This document shows, in pieces, positions 1 through 12,242 of a stretch of DNA of 64,000 bases. This DNA is from Lycium barbarum. Its lineage: Eukaryota > Streptophyta > Magnoliopsida > Solanales > Solanaceae. The notes under the pieces were generated by a model that ran no database searches, was not told where the DNA came from, and worked only from the letters and a program-made list of their open reading frames with translations. Location: positions 22,642,336 through 22,706,335 of the forward strand of contig NC_083340.1 of the NCBI RefSeq assembly GCF_019175385.1, given 5' to 3'. The position numbers and the translations under genes were made by a program. The number at the start of each line of letters is the position of its first letter. The stretch's first letter is position 1.

Positions 1-947
1 ATTACAACGTTTTAAATAAGGGCAGAGAACCACGATCATTCCCTCCATTAAAACATTACACCCATTAAACTTCCCTCCATAAATTTCCCTTCCACTGAAA
101 CGATCAGTCCCACAATCACCCATCATCACCCATCATCTTCCATCTTCCCAAACACATCATCTTCCATCTCCTAAACACCATAAATACACAACTCCCACCC
201 ACCAACAAACCCATCTCACAAAAAAATTCGTACCCCCTCTGCCCTAGGTTTAAATTTGTTTGTGATTCAAGTTGTGTTCTCTCCAAAATTTGTGCTTATA
301 GTGATCTGTGGGTTCATAATAGAAAGGTATGATAAACACTCTCTCTCATTTTACTTTCCAGTAGTGAGTTGCATGTAATGGTAAGTATTGATTAGGCTAG
401 GATTATGAAATGAAGTGCTTGTCTATCTTGGTTAATGATCTTGTGAGGGGACTGATATGTTAAACTCTGTAAATTCTCATGGGTAATTGTTAATTAAACC
501 CAAATGGGTTAGAGGGCATTCCATACTTCAGAATTCAAAATTTGAAGCTTTGGTCGGCCCACCAATGGCTTGACTCTTACAGGAATTATGAAAATTGGTA
601 GAAAATGGGTGAAGTCTGAGTAGCCCAATCCCCGAACACATTATGAAACTGAAATGTGAAATGAAATTTTGAAATCAGAATATGTATCTGTTTGTGATGT
701 GAAATACGATCGTACTTTACGGATCGTATTTTAGTTTACGGTCCGCATTTAAGCATATTACAAAGGGACAGAATGTCCTTAAAGAAAATTGCAGTTTACG
801 ATCGCACTTTACGGACCGTAAATCAGTTTACGGTCCGTCTTGTGAATTTACGACCACAGACATAACATAGAATCTGTGCACAGTCAAGTTGTCTTACCTT
901 TGATTGGATGGTCCATGGTAACTAAGATGTTATTGTCTTTTGCAGGA
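1..947 (+). other. Leader and candidate intron of the first TE transcription unit
   Basis: No protein-coding frame is convincing here. Positions 1-326 are C/A-rich and leader-like. A plausible intron runs from the donor at 327 (AAAG/GTATGA) to the acceptor ending at 945 (TTTTGCAG/GAATGG), three bases before the ATG at 948 that opens the long interrupted ORF. Inside the intron, at 706-838, lie palindromic ACGGNCCGT-type motifs that recur in the LTR at 4620-6029, which ties this stretch to the same element. The splice sites are predicted by eye only. The start of the element lies outside the window. Confidence 0.4.
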
Positions 948-3080
948 ATGGGTCAAAAAAGGAACGCAAAGAAAGAGGGGGCCTAAAGCACGGGCAAAAG
1001 AAAGAAAGCGCACTTGGATTCAAGGTTGATAGATGAACCTTCCAATTCGAAAGGGGAACAATCAGGATCGGAGTACGCCGAGGTGATACCACTACCAAAG
1101 GTCAGGGGGGCCCCCACGCAAGACACAACGGCAACACCATCACATCCATCACCTATGACCTCGTCCAAATCTGCGTCGGAAGACTCCCAGTCTGAAGAGG
1201 GGGATTCTGACGTGGAGGCATCAAGCAGAGGGGCAGCCACCCTAACGGATCAGGAGAGTGACTCAATGGGGCCTAGTGATGATAATGATCCGGATGATGG
1301 TACGCCACCTAAGGGTCGAAAACTGGCCGTCAGGACCAAACGGCTAGAGGAAGAAAAGTTGCGGTTCTCGGTAAAAGGGTCAAAGAAATTGTATGACCAA
1401 TGGATGGTCGGGACCGAAACTGGTGGACAGCCACCGCGAAAAATATTTGAAGAATGGCGGCTGATTTTTTATGGTATTTCAGCTCATCCACAGCTGGATG
1501 ATACCATCAAAGGGTACAAGTTAGATGTGTTCACTCATGAGCCGGGAGAGTATGCTCCGCATATTGTGCGGGAGTTCTATGCATCATATGGGGCCGTCCT
1601 GATGTCGATGAAGAAGTCGAGTCTTGCTTGGCATCAGATTTCCATACTGGAAAATGTCACAGTCCGGAACTCCCTGGTTGATATTTCCTCCAAAGCCATC
1701 AACAGGGTCCTATTTGGTGATGATTTTGTGGCTCCTACTGATTTGAGCCTGTTCCTAGACAAACGAGACAGGAAGGACAAGAAATCCGTCAGCTAATGGA
1801 CTGCGGCACTTATCACATCTGAGCCACATGAGCAAAAATGGACTAATGATGGGAAAGTCAAGATCACTAAAAGCTGTTTGTCCACAGAGGCTAAATTCTG
1901 GTGGACGTTGCTGCGGTACAGGATCACGCCAACCCAGGCAGATAATACCCTTTCCACCAGTCAGGCAGTAACTATTGCCTCTTTCATGTCAAGGTACCCG
2001 ATGGATATTGGAGAGTTAATAGCTGAGGAACTGCATGTGCGGGCACACAAGCCCAACCAGAACATGATATTTCCGTGTCTTATCACGGAATTGTGTCGAC
2101 GGGCAAGGATATTTCAGCTTCCAGATTGGGACGGTACCATCACAGCTGCGCATGTAGGGGATTAGAGGAAAAATAAGGTGATAATCAAAAATAACCGGGA
2201 GGCAAATCAGTCCGGTGATGACGATGACACTCAGTTAGAGTTGAGTCCGAGCCGTTCTTACGGGACTGATCTAGTAGGGTTCGAGTTGGGTGCTGCTACT
2301 ACTGGGCCTGAGGCTCCCACGGCAGGTGTTCCAGACACTATCGATACACAGGCTGCTACAGCCACACTGGGTATTTCTGAGGCACGACCTCCACCACCAC
2401 CTCCTGCCACATAGGGCCATCCTTCGGGGTCTGCCACTGCCGCTGCGACAGCCGAGCCTGCTGATCCAGAGCTGGGGTTTCTGTACTTCAGCCTTGCTAA
2501 CTACAACCAGATTACAATCAAAGCGGTGCGAACCGAAAGGCAAGTAGACAAAATCTTACAACAATTCAGGCCGAAAGTGGTGAGAATAGTGCAGCAGCTG
2601 GTTACTGAGGCGACCACAAAGATCCGTGTGGAGTTTGAGAAAAAGCACGAGGTGTATCAGGCTAGACTAGACAGCTTTGAGGCGAGATTGTTGACTCGAG
2701 AGCAGACCACACCCGGTGGGGAGTCTAGTTCTTTGAGGAGTGAGTTGGAGAAGCTGAAAAAAGAGCTTAAAGCACTCAAGGGGCACGGGATGGTAGCCGC
2801 ACCAGCACCAGCACCATCACCATGTGCCATTTTGCCTACTACATTTAAGGTGCTGGATTTGCTTGATTCTGAGGAGGAGACGGAGGATGCCGAACCCTCT
2901 CTTCGTGGTACTGGAAAGAGGGTCCGTGAGTCATCTGAGGACCCGGAGGAGTTGGCCATGAGATTAAAGAAGACTGAAAAGAAGGAACTGCAGCAGGCGA
3001 TCTTTCAGTCATTAGTTGAGCCACAGCGCCAACCAGGAGAGTCCTCAAGTAAACCACCAGATGCGGCGGGCCAGCTATGA
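948..3080 (+). pseudogene. Plant transposon-type ORF (env-like position), nonsense-interrupted
   Basis: A single reading frame of 711 codons runs from the ATG at 948 to TGA at 3078. It is broken only by in-frame stops at 984 (TAA), 1794 (TAA), 2163 (TAG) and 2412 (TAG), with no frameshift. The N-terminal part is acidic and Ser-rich. The middle (about 1350-2150) resembles the 'putative plant transposon protein' domain often seen in plant retroelement ORFs. Next comes a proline-rich linker (about 2385-2410), and the C-terminal part (about 2526-3077) is charged and predicted coiled-coil, with many Glu/Lys/Leu heptads near 2620-2790. It lies between a spliced-leader-like region and a polypurine tract with LTR, the place of the extra 3' ORF in Athila-type elements. 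The domain name is from memory. No enzymatic motif is seen, so function is unknown. Confidence 0.6.
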
Positions 3081-4608
3081 GATGCTCACAGCATCAAGGT
3101 ACCATTCTTTTTTTCCCTCGTTCTTATAATTGAAGCACTGAGACAGTACTTGATTCTTTAGTTGGGGTGGGACTAATTGATAGTAAGGTAGTGTAAATAT
3201 ATGTTTAGGAACCCCTTCGGCTTTTCTTTGCCAAAGTTCTTTTCCTGAGGGGGGTTTATTTTGTTGAAACTGGCAAGTTTAGGGTGTTGCTTAGGTTGAG
3301 TAGAATAATTTTGACTTATTTGGTATTACTGTGTAACTATTGGCATGTGTTGTGGTTTGTTGAAAATTTTGGACCCCTTAGAAATTTTAAAAATGCATAC
3401 TTAGAACAGTTATTGTTTGACATGATTGATTATTTATATGACATTGTGATTATTAGGGTATTGTGTGTGATGAATGACTACTTAGGAGGCCACAAGTGCA
3501 AAAATAACTATCCTTATGCCGATGTGTGTGTGAGTTGTTAGTTTAATTATGTTTACGCATGTATAATCTAGAACTTTCCTGGCTGGTCTTCTTTGAAATC
3601 CGAAAGTTAGTTTGGTTGTGAAATGATCTTAGGCTTTCTTTGTGTAAATAAGTCATTGTGCCGAAATAAGCATCTCCAAAAGCTGAAAATATCACTAGTT
3701 TCCCTTTTTGAGCCTTTTTGACCTTTTTCTTAGCTAGCCTAATGAAACCTCACCCGTTGTGAAATGTACCCATCTTCGCACCCGTTCCCTCCTTGATGCT
3801 ACTAGATAGACGAGGCAAAGCGCCTAAGTTGGGGGTGAATTAAATGTGAAGTAGATGTTGAGAACAAATCTTGGGGGTAGTGGAGTTTGCTAGTAGAGAA
3901 TCGATGTGGTGGTTGCATAGAATATAAAAAAAATCATCAGAAAATTGAAACACAAAAAGAACTGCTAGTTGGATAGGAATATAACCACATCGAGGTCGAA
4001 AACGTGAAAGAAAATAAAGGGGTTAGAAAGAAAAGAGGCAAATCAAGGTAAAGAGATGTAGCGTCAAGGAGGGTGAATCACTAATACCCAAAAAGTATCC
4101 TACCCGTCCCTAAGCCTACATTACAAGCCGAAACAAGTCCTAATGTGATCACAACCGAACGAGCATAGGATGAGAACATAGAAAATAAGGGCAAGTCTAT
4201 GGTATTTGCATGTGTAGATATGAATTCTTTGTGAGTGTGAGTGTTTTTCTCTTCTCTTTCATCTTCGTCCCATTCTTCTTGTATATATGTGTGTTGGGAC
4301 ATTTTTTGGTCTATATGAGGCATAAGGATGAGAATTGAGCAAAATAAAGTGACCGCCGAAGTAGCATTTGTGTGCATCATAATATGCTCGATAACGTAAT
4401 GGCATGTATTGAAGCTTCATTGTTAGTCATAACGTTCTTGAGTTGTGTATATTGCTTTGAATTAGAAAATTGGGTTGGTCCTTTGAAGAAAAACATGCAT
4501 GCCGGTGATTCAGAGTCAAAACCAATGTAGACATTGTTATCCTATGATATCTAGGTGTTAGATTGAGTCATTGTTTTGTATGGCTTGCTTGAGGACAAGC
4601 AAAGACTT
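3081..4608 (+). other. 3' untranslated part of the Athila-like element
   Basis: No supported gene; the open frames here are short and unconserved-looking. TAAGTTGGGGGTG occurs at 3825-3837 and again at 4609-4621, the second time exactly at the LTR boundary. The first copy may be an internal polypurine tract or the remnant of an older LTR edge. The rest is AT-rich filler typical of the region between the last ORF and the 3' LTR. Confidence 0.4.
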
Positions 4609-4619
4609 TAAGTTGGGGG
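4609..4619 (+). other. Polypurine tract of the Athila-like element
   Basis: The purine-rich AAGTTGGGGG abuts the TG that opens the LTR at 4620. This is the expected position for the primer of plus-strand DNA synthesis. A second copy of the same string is at 3825. Confidence 0.5.
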
Positions 4620-6029
4620 TGTTGATGTGGAGTGATTTTACGCCACAAATCGATGCTTTTCTGCTATAAGTTTTACTTGTTTTTAAGCAAATCCATGTGA
4701 TTTTACGTGGTTTTTAGTGTTTTTCAGGAGAAGGAACAGATTTGGCATGATAGCAGTTGAAGAGGCTAAACCATGTCGTAAACTCAGTTTACGGTCCGTA
4801 AAGTACAATACGGGCCGTATTCCATGGTCATATTAAAAGATACTAGAAACAGAAAGGCAAGATGAGAAGATGGTGATTTACGAGCTAAGTTTACGGACCG
4901 TATTTCAGTTTACGGTCCGTATTCTATCACATATTTAATCATTCGAGCATCTGGCAGAAAGTATGAGTTTTGGCAAGTGAAAAATGATCATGCAGTTTAC
5001 GGGCCGTAAACCACTTTACTTCCGTATTTCAAAAGATGGAATTTGCTCTCAACTGAAGGACGATTGGATCGTAAATGGACTTTACGGTCCGTAAATCAGT
5101 TTACGGACCGTATTTCGTAACGGCAGGATTAAAGTGCAAATCTGTAACTTGTGTATTTCCAAAACCTATAAATAGTCATTGTAGGGTTTTTAATAGACAT
5201 CAGTTATTATATTTTTGTCTCTTGACTTATAACATTAAATACTCTCTAGTTTTTGAAGATTCAAACATCAATTCAAGTATTATCAATTCCTCTTTCATTC
5301 CAAAGTAAGCAATTATGAATTCTTCAATTTCTTCTTTCTTGTTCTTTGTCATGAGTAGCTAAATTCCCTTACTAGGGTTGTGAACCCAATGATGAGTGTT
5401 TTGTGATTGGGTTTGTGATTGATATACAAATAATGGATTATTAGGGTTTAGTTATTCTTCATTCATAATTAATGGTTGCAAACACTGATTAAAGCCATAA
5501 ACCTTAATTTATTTGGGAAAATAATTAGGGTTGGTAAGAATAACTAACAAGGACTCAAAGCTTTAAACTTTGTTTAATAAATTCACTTAGGAATAAGAAG
5601 AATTTACTTGACATGATTAATCGTTCTTCATGGTTACTTTCTTATATTTGGGAAAATCATAAAAAGACATAATCTTTATTTATTGAGAAATAGTACAGAT
5701 TCACATAGAGATTAAGTGCATTCAAATAATGATCAATTATAAGTATATCAAAATCAATACCCATGATCATACACCCTATCTAGCGGGGACACAACCTTAG
5801 TTTCTTTTACCCTAAATTTCCACCAAAGCAATAGTTTAGCAATTAGTTATAGAAAAACCAACTTTTACCAAAATCATCGGATTAAAACATTAGACCTAGA
5901 ACTTAGCATCTACGACTTTAGTAACTTTTTCACACCATATTCCCTGTGGGATTCGACCCAACCTTGTTGGGTTACTATATTTGACAACGTCCGCGTTATA
6001 CCATTAATAGGTGTAATTTGAGCGTATCA
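4620..6029 (+). mobile_element. LTR (probable 3' LTR) of an Athila-like Ty3/Gypsy element
   Basis: The segment starts TGTTGATG directly after the polypurine tract and ends GAGCGTATCA, giving TG...CA termini over 1410 bp. The last 90 bases (TCCCTGTGGGATTCGACC... to the end) follow a layout common at the 3' end of plant Gypsy LTRs. It contains four pairs of ACGGNCCGT palindromes at a constant 19-bp period (4791-5111; one member is degenerate), and a TATA-like CCTATAAATAG near 5165. The matching 5' LTR is not in the window, so the TSD cannot be tested. It directly abuts the decayed Copia-A element, so it may have inserted there. Confidence 0.6.
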
Positions 6030-9000
6030 GAGACGATACTAAACTATACTATCTTTGACTAGAGAAGCGCTTAATTTATGTTGTGTTTTGCGCTCGTCAG
6101 TAATTCGATGAAACTAGCTCTAATGAGTAGAAATAAATGGGACTAGTTGATGGTTCTTGTAAAAACGAAATCTATGGTGAAGATTTGTGGCATCAATGGG
6201 ATAGGGTCAATGCCATAGTGTTTTCTTGGTTTATGAACTCAGTCTCTAAGAGTCTTATTGGTGGAGTTGTATTTGGTACAACTGCTTGTGATTTCTGGGA
6301 TGATCTAAAAGGAAGATTTGATAGAGTAGATGGATCAAGAGCTTATAATATTCACAGAGAAATTGCCACTCTTTATCAAGGTACTACTTCTATTTCAGCC
6401 CATTACACTAAACTCAAGAACTTGTGGAATGAATATGATGCTTTAGTTCCACCTCCTTGTAATTGTGAAAGGTCTAAAGGTTTCTTGGCTCATGTTCATA
6501 GACAGAAATTGTATCAATTCTTGATGGGATTAAATGATTCCTATCAACAGGCTAGGAGTCAGTTGTTGCTCATGAACCCTTTACCTAGATAAATCGGGCT
6601 TATGCCATGATTATTGGTGATGAAGGGCAAAAGGCTATTTCTACCAATGTTAGTGGTGGTACTATGGAGAGTCAGAGTGGAATACCATCCAAAAATATTG
6701 ACTCATTGGTGATGTACTCAAAATTTCATAATTATACAGGTGAAAATTCTCAGAATTCTTAGTCTTATGGGAATCAAAAATTTAATAAGCCTTATAATCC
6801 AAATGTGGTGTATGACTTCTGTAAATACAAGGGTCAAGCTAGTTGGATACCCTTCTGATTTTAAATAAAAAAAGAAGCCACATGGGAATGGAACTAGTAC
6901 TGCTTATAATGTCCAGACTGAGCAGTTTGATACTAGCAACTCTGGTGTTTCTCAACAATAGGCAAATTTCAGTTATGGACTAAATACTAACATGATCAAC
7001 CAACAGTCTTACAACAAAGGATCAACCAAGAATGCATAATATGCAAGACAGCTGTAAAAATGTGGATTCACTAAGGATCAATATGAGCAGATCCTGCAGA
7101 TTCTACATAACCAACAAATCTCTACTTCAAAGAATGTAGAACCTTCAGACTCAACAAACATAGCAAGTAAAGCTTTACTTATTTCAGAAGATAGTGAAGT
7201 GTGGATCATAGATAGAGGTACTACTGATCATATGGCATCTAAATTAGATGTGTTATCAAAGGAAACAGTGAGCAACCCTCTGGTTCCAAAGAAAGTGTTT
7301 CTTCCTAATGGTGATATTGCATCAGTAACACATGTAGGGTCAAGTGTTGTTTCTCCTAGAAGTATTATTACAAATTTTTTCCATGTGCCTCAGTTCAAAC
7401 ACAATTTGATGACTGTTAGTAAGATTACAAGATAGTTAGGATGCTCAGTCTCCTTCATTCCTAATTTCTATGTTTTCTTGGATCTCTCCAACGACAAGGT
7501 AAGGGAGATTGGTAACGAAGAAGGAGAATTGTATCTGTTGTTGAAGGAAATACAAGGACTTAAAAAGATTGCTAGAAGTACTTCTTTAGCTGTTCAAGAT
7601 AGATCTAAGCTGCAAGCAAGTGTGAAGCTGTCAAATGTAGAACTGTGGCATAAGATATTTGGTGATGTGTCTTCTGGTGTTCGAGGAAGAGTATTGTATA
7701 TGGATTTACCACATGTTAGTAATAAGATTGACAAGTGTATAGCTTGTCCTCATGCCAAGCAGACTAGATTAGCATTTCCTGTTAGTAGTATTAGAAGCAG
7801 TGGTGTGTTTCAATTGATTAATTCATGTAGACCTTTGGGGTCCTCACAAAACAGCTACAATTGATGGAAATAAATACTTCTTGATTGTTGATGATTTTTT
7901 CAGAATGACTTGATCAATTTTGTTGAAACAGAAATCAGATGTGTGTGTTTCAATTCAACAATTTATGCAGTTTGTTCAAACTCAATTTGATAAATGTGTA
8001 AAGGTCATAAGAACTGATAATGGCATAGAATTTGGGAACATTGTTTGTGATTTTTTATTCAAAAGATTGGGTATACTGCATCAAAGAACGTGTCATTATA
8101 CTCCTCAGCAAAATGGAGTAGTAGAAAGGAAGCATGACATATTTTAGAGGTCATAAGGACATTAAGATTTCAAGCTAAGATTCCTATTAAGTTTTGGAGA
8201 CACTGTGTGTTGGCTACAGTTTATCTGAACAACAGGATTCCTAGTAAGGTGATAGATAACAAGTCTCCTTATGAGAGATTGCACAATAAACAACCACTGC
8301 TAACACATCACAGAGTTTTGGGGTGTTTGTATTTTGCAAAGAATCTAACAGAAACAGACAAAATGATGCCTAGAAAAAAGTGATGTGCATATGCGCTACT
8401 CTGAAGTGCACAAGGGATATTTTATATGATATGTCTAACAAAAGTTTTTTTGTCAGTAAGGATGTTATCTTTTAAGAAGAAACATTTCCATTTGCAGCAA
8501 CATCAACTACTGATGTGAATATTTGTAGGCAGTACACCAGATGCAAGATTGATGTTTGACACTGAAGTGTCAGCATCTGATACTCAAAACAATTGTAGGT
8601 AAAGTTCATGTGTGCCTAGTCATGGAAGTGAAAACGAAGTTGTACATGATCCAAGTGTAAGATCACATCAACAATCACCACCACACCATGTGCAAGATCA
8701 GGAACAAAATGCAATACCATTACCAGCTCAAGAAGTGAATTAAGAGATTATGCCTAAAAATGATAAAAGTGGTCAGTCTCAATCCAGGATTGCCGAAAGG
8801 AGGTCATCAAAAGGAAAGCAACCTCCAGTCTAGATGAAAGATTTTGTATCCTTGAATATCAATGAATATGTACACTATCCTTTGTGCAGCTATGTCAGTT
8901 ATGAAAGCCTACCTCCTGTATATCAAGCATATATTGCTGCTTTCTCAAGTCTTACTGAGCCTACTAGCTATGATGAAGCAGCTAAAGATCCTGGATGGGT

Positions 9001-10533
9001 GGAGGCCATGCTGGCTGAAATATTGAAAGCAACAAAATACATGGGAAGTTATTGATCTACCAGCAGGAAAAACTCCTATAGGCTCCGGTGGATTTATAAG
9101 ATAAAGTATAAACTAATGGTGAAGTTAAGAGATTCAAGGCAAAACTGGTGGCAAAAGGATATAGTCAAAAGGAAGACATAGATTACAAAGAAACTATCAG
9201 TCCAGTTGTGAAGATGGTGACTGTAAGGACTATCTTATCTTTGGCAGCATCAAACTATTGGCACATTCATCAAATAGATGTGTACAATGCATTTCTTCAA
9301 GGTGATCTTTATGATGAAATATATATGAGTTTGCCTCAAGAATTCACCAGTCAGGGGGAGCAAGTATGTAGACCGGTAAAGTCATTGTATGACTTAAACA
9401 AACACCAAGGCAATGGAATGCTAAACTCACTGAGGTCTTGATTAAGATGAATTTCAAACGAAGTCAGCATAACTACTCTCTATTCATAAGAAAGACTGCT
9501 GAGAGTATTGTTCTAGTATTAGTATATGTTGATGATATGCTGATTACAGACAACTCATTGTAAGTAATTGAATAAACAAAACAGTCCCTAAAATAGTCTT
9601 TTAAGACGAAGGACTTGGGTGAGTTAAAGTATTTTCTTGGCATTGAATTCGCCAGATCACAAAGAGGAATAATCATGCATCAGATAAAATATGCCTTAGA
9701 ACATATATCTGAAGCTGGTCTGTCAGCAGCAAAACCAGCAAGAACACTTATTGATATTAATGTCAAACTTACTTCAAAGAAATTTGGTGATCACACACAA
9801 AATCAGAAGAAGAAACATGCAGTTGAAGATCCATTAATTGATCAGACTGCATCTCAAAGATTGATAGGAAAGCTACTCTATTTGGCAATGAACAGGCCTG
9901 ACATTTCCTTTGCAGTTCAGACACTCAATCAATTTTTGCAACAACTAAAGAAGTCACATATGGATGCTGCACTTAGGATTGTAAGATATATAAAAGCTCA
10001 ACCAGGTCTTGGAATACTATTGTCTAGCAAGCCAGCAAAAACAGTGTCTGAATTTTGTGATGCAAACTGGGCATCTTGTCCTCTTAAAAGGAAATCAGTA
10101 ACAGGGTTCATGATCAAAGTCGGTGAGTCTTTAGTGTCATGGGAAGCAAAGAAGCAGACAACAGTGTCTTGAAGCTCAGCTGAAGCTGAGTACAAAAGTC
10201 TAGCATCTACCGTTTCAGAGATAACCTAGTTACTAGGTGTACTAAAAGATATTGGTGCAGATATTGCACCACCAGTTGAGGTGTTTAGTGACAGTAAAGC
10301 AACAATCAGATAGCTGCAAATCCTTTATATCATGAGAGGACAAAACATATAGAAATAGTTTGCCACTTCATAAGAGAAAAGCTTCAACAAGGACAGATTG
10401 TGATCAAGCACATATGCACCAAAGATCAGCCTGCTGATGTATTAACCAAAGGGTTGAGCAAGGTCCAGCATGAGTTTTTATTGTCCAAGCTAGATTTCTT
10501 AAACATCTTTACCCCACCTAGTTTGAGGGGGAG
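6030..10533 (+). pseudogene. Copia-A gag-pol remnant (5'-truncated, multiply broken)
   Basis: Copia polyprotein homology begins near 6108 and runs to 10528 in several frames. Gag (UBN2-like) is at 6137-6592. A defective protease follows at about 7199, where the usual D-S/T-G has become DRG. The pre-integrase zinc region at about 7620-7770 has lost a histidine. The integrase core fragment is at 7920-8147 (RTDNGIEF, then the Glu of GVVERKH). Reverse transcriptase pieces at 8834-9580 still carry YVDD (about 9526), and RNase H runs 9615-10528. A one-base loss near 6134 shifts the start of gag, and many stops and indels follow. The 5' LTR and the first part of gag are absent: the left edge is the Athila-like LTR. 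It cannot be autonomous. Confidence 0.85.
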
Positions 10534-10737
10534 TGTTAAAGTATAGAAGGGGAGATTAGTCATTTTACCAGTTCAGGAAGTTAATTATTTAACTAACTAT
10601 GTGAAGTCCAAAAGTTAGTTAATTAGTTAATTAGAAACTGCTTCTGTTTATTGATCAGATTATTGAATACAATTGATACTCATTTCTCATACATGTCTTC
10701 TTCTTCATTTCTTCATCTCAAATCATGTTAACTAACA
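10534..10737 (+). mobile_element. 3' LTR of Copia-A (204 bp)
   Basis: TGTTAAAG... to ...CTAACA, directly after the polypurine tract TTTGAGGGGGAG. A second copy of the same length is at 49556-49759 behind the same RNase H tail. The bases following the LTR are the same in both copies (ATAA, then TTATTATTTTA), so the two are copies of one insertion. Confidence 0.85.
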
Positions 10738-11546
10738 ATAAGTTATTATTTTATAACCTACAATAATTTAAAAATACTAAAATCCTGAACACAAACTTAA
10801 ATGTTGAACGTTTAAACTTAAAATCCTTACACCACATTCGATCTTGCCTTTAATTTGAGAGTCGTGCTAAGAAAAGAAGATAAGAATGATAGATCAAGAA
10901 TAACAAGAAGAAAAGATCAAGAGAATTCTTCCATGAGCTCAATTTCAAGTGCAGCCAAATCATTCCTGCTAAACAAATTCTTCACCAAAAAAATAACATC
11001 ATTTTTTTTTGTTTGAGAACTCACAATTTCTGGACTCATAGTGAACAATTTCTTCTGATTTTTATTATATATTCCATACATGATTAAACAATTTAGTTCA
11101 GTATATGATAGGGAATTAGGGATATCCCATCATTACGCAGGTGATGTGTTTTTTGTCATACATTTATTTGTTTTTAAAAAAATTAATTAATAATAATGAA
11201 ATTACTGATTAAATTCTTTGTAATTCATAATATTTACGAAAATAAAACCAGCAAAAGGAGTCCTTCCAAAAGTTCAGAAAATTTTACAAATACTCACGTT
11301 TCAACTCTTGTAACTAAAAATAGTTACTGCCCTAAGGTTTCAAAATACACAAGAAAACTTCAGGATAATAATTTGAAATTTCACTCTTGAAATTTGAAAC
11401 TCAATAATAGTAGCTATCTTTCAAAAACTAAGATAGAAAAATGACTAGTCAGCTCTATTTCTACTATAAATATATCTTTATCTGCAAAGTCCGATCGATC
11501 AGCTGGAAGATCCAACCCACTGTTAAATTTGTTTCCATATATTTAA

Positions 11547-12242
11547 GAGAAAACATCACTAATTGCCCCCAAAATAGAAAATATTTACCTGCCCATGCCT
11601 CTCCCAAATTATTTTCGCTTATACCCCCACCAGCTAAAAATATTTACCCGACATATCCCTCGGCCAAACCCCTTCCTCTCTTTCCTCTCTGTGATACAAT
11701 CGCAGTATATTTATATATCACGATGGTATCATAGAGGACTAAGAAAAGAACTGAAACAGTCCTCCATGATACCATCTCAATATATTTATATACTATGATG
11801 GTACCATGGTCCTAAGGAGTGTCTCATTGAAGGACTGAAGCAGTCCTTCATGATACCATCACAGTATATGTATCTAAGACGATGGTATCATAGAGGTTTT
11901 TTTCGAAAAGAGTGTGTCATTTTTAATAAATGAACATAGATAATTCATAATACTGTCTCGGTATATTTATATACCATGATGATCATGGAGGACTAAGAGA
12001 AGGACAGAAGCATATTTCACGATACCATCTCAGTATATTTATATACCATGATGGTATCATGGAGGACTAACAGAAGGACTGAAGCATTTTTCATGATACC
12101 ATCTCACTATATTTATATATCATATTGGTATCATAACTGGGGGGCATCTCGGATAAATATTTTTTCTGGGGGCACAAAAGTAATCGAGGTATGGGCGGGT
12201 AATTTTTCTTTTTATTTGATGGGACATGCGTGAACTTTCCCC
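11547..12242. mobile_element. Mutator-like inverted-repeat element with hairpin minisatellite, copy A
   Basis: A 9-bp TSD, TATATTTAA, lies at 11538-11546 and 12243-12251. The ends are long inverted repeats: the left GGGAAAACATCAC-type end (seen best in copy B), ATTGCCCCC and AAATATTTACC-type blocks match the reverse complement of the right end, over roughly 100 bp. The core (about 11690-12135) is a run of six units of about 72-96 bp, each built on a near-perfect hairpin (GATACCAT...ATGGTATC around a TATATTTATATA centre). No ORF for a transposase. The 9-bp TSD and long TIRs fit a non-autonomous MULE or foldback element. Confidence 0.7.

Noticed and set aside
2657..2959. 100-codon minus-strand ORF
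   Set aside because: Shadow of the plus-strand ORF 948-3080; no motif of its own.
11690..12135. Regular repeats considered as a CRISPR-like array
   Set aside because: Plant nuclear context, no short unique spacers, and the units are palindromic hairpins inside a transposable element.
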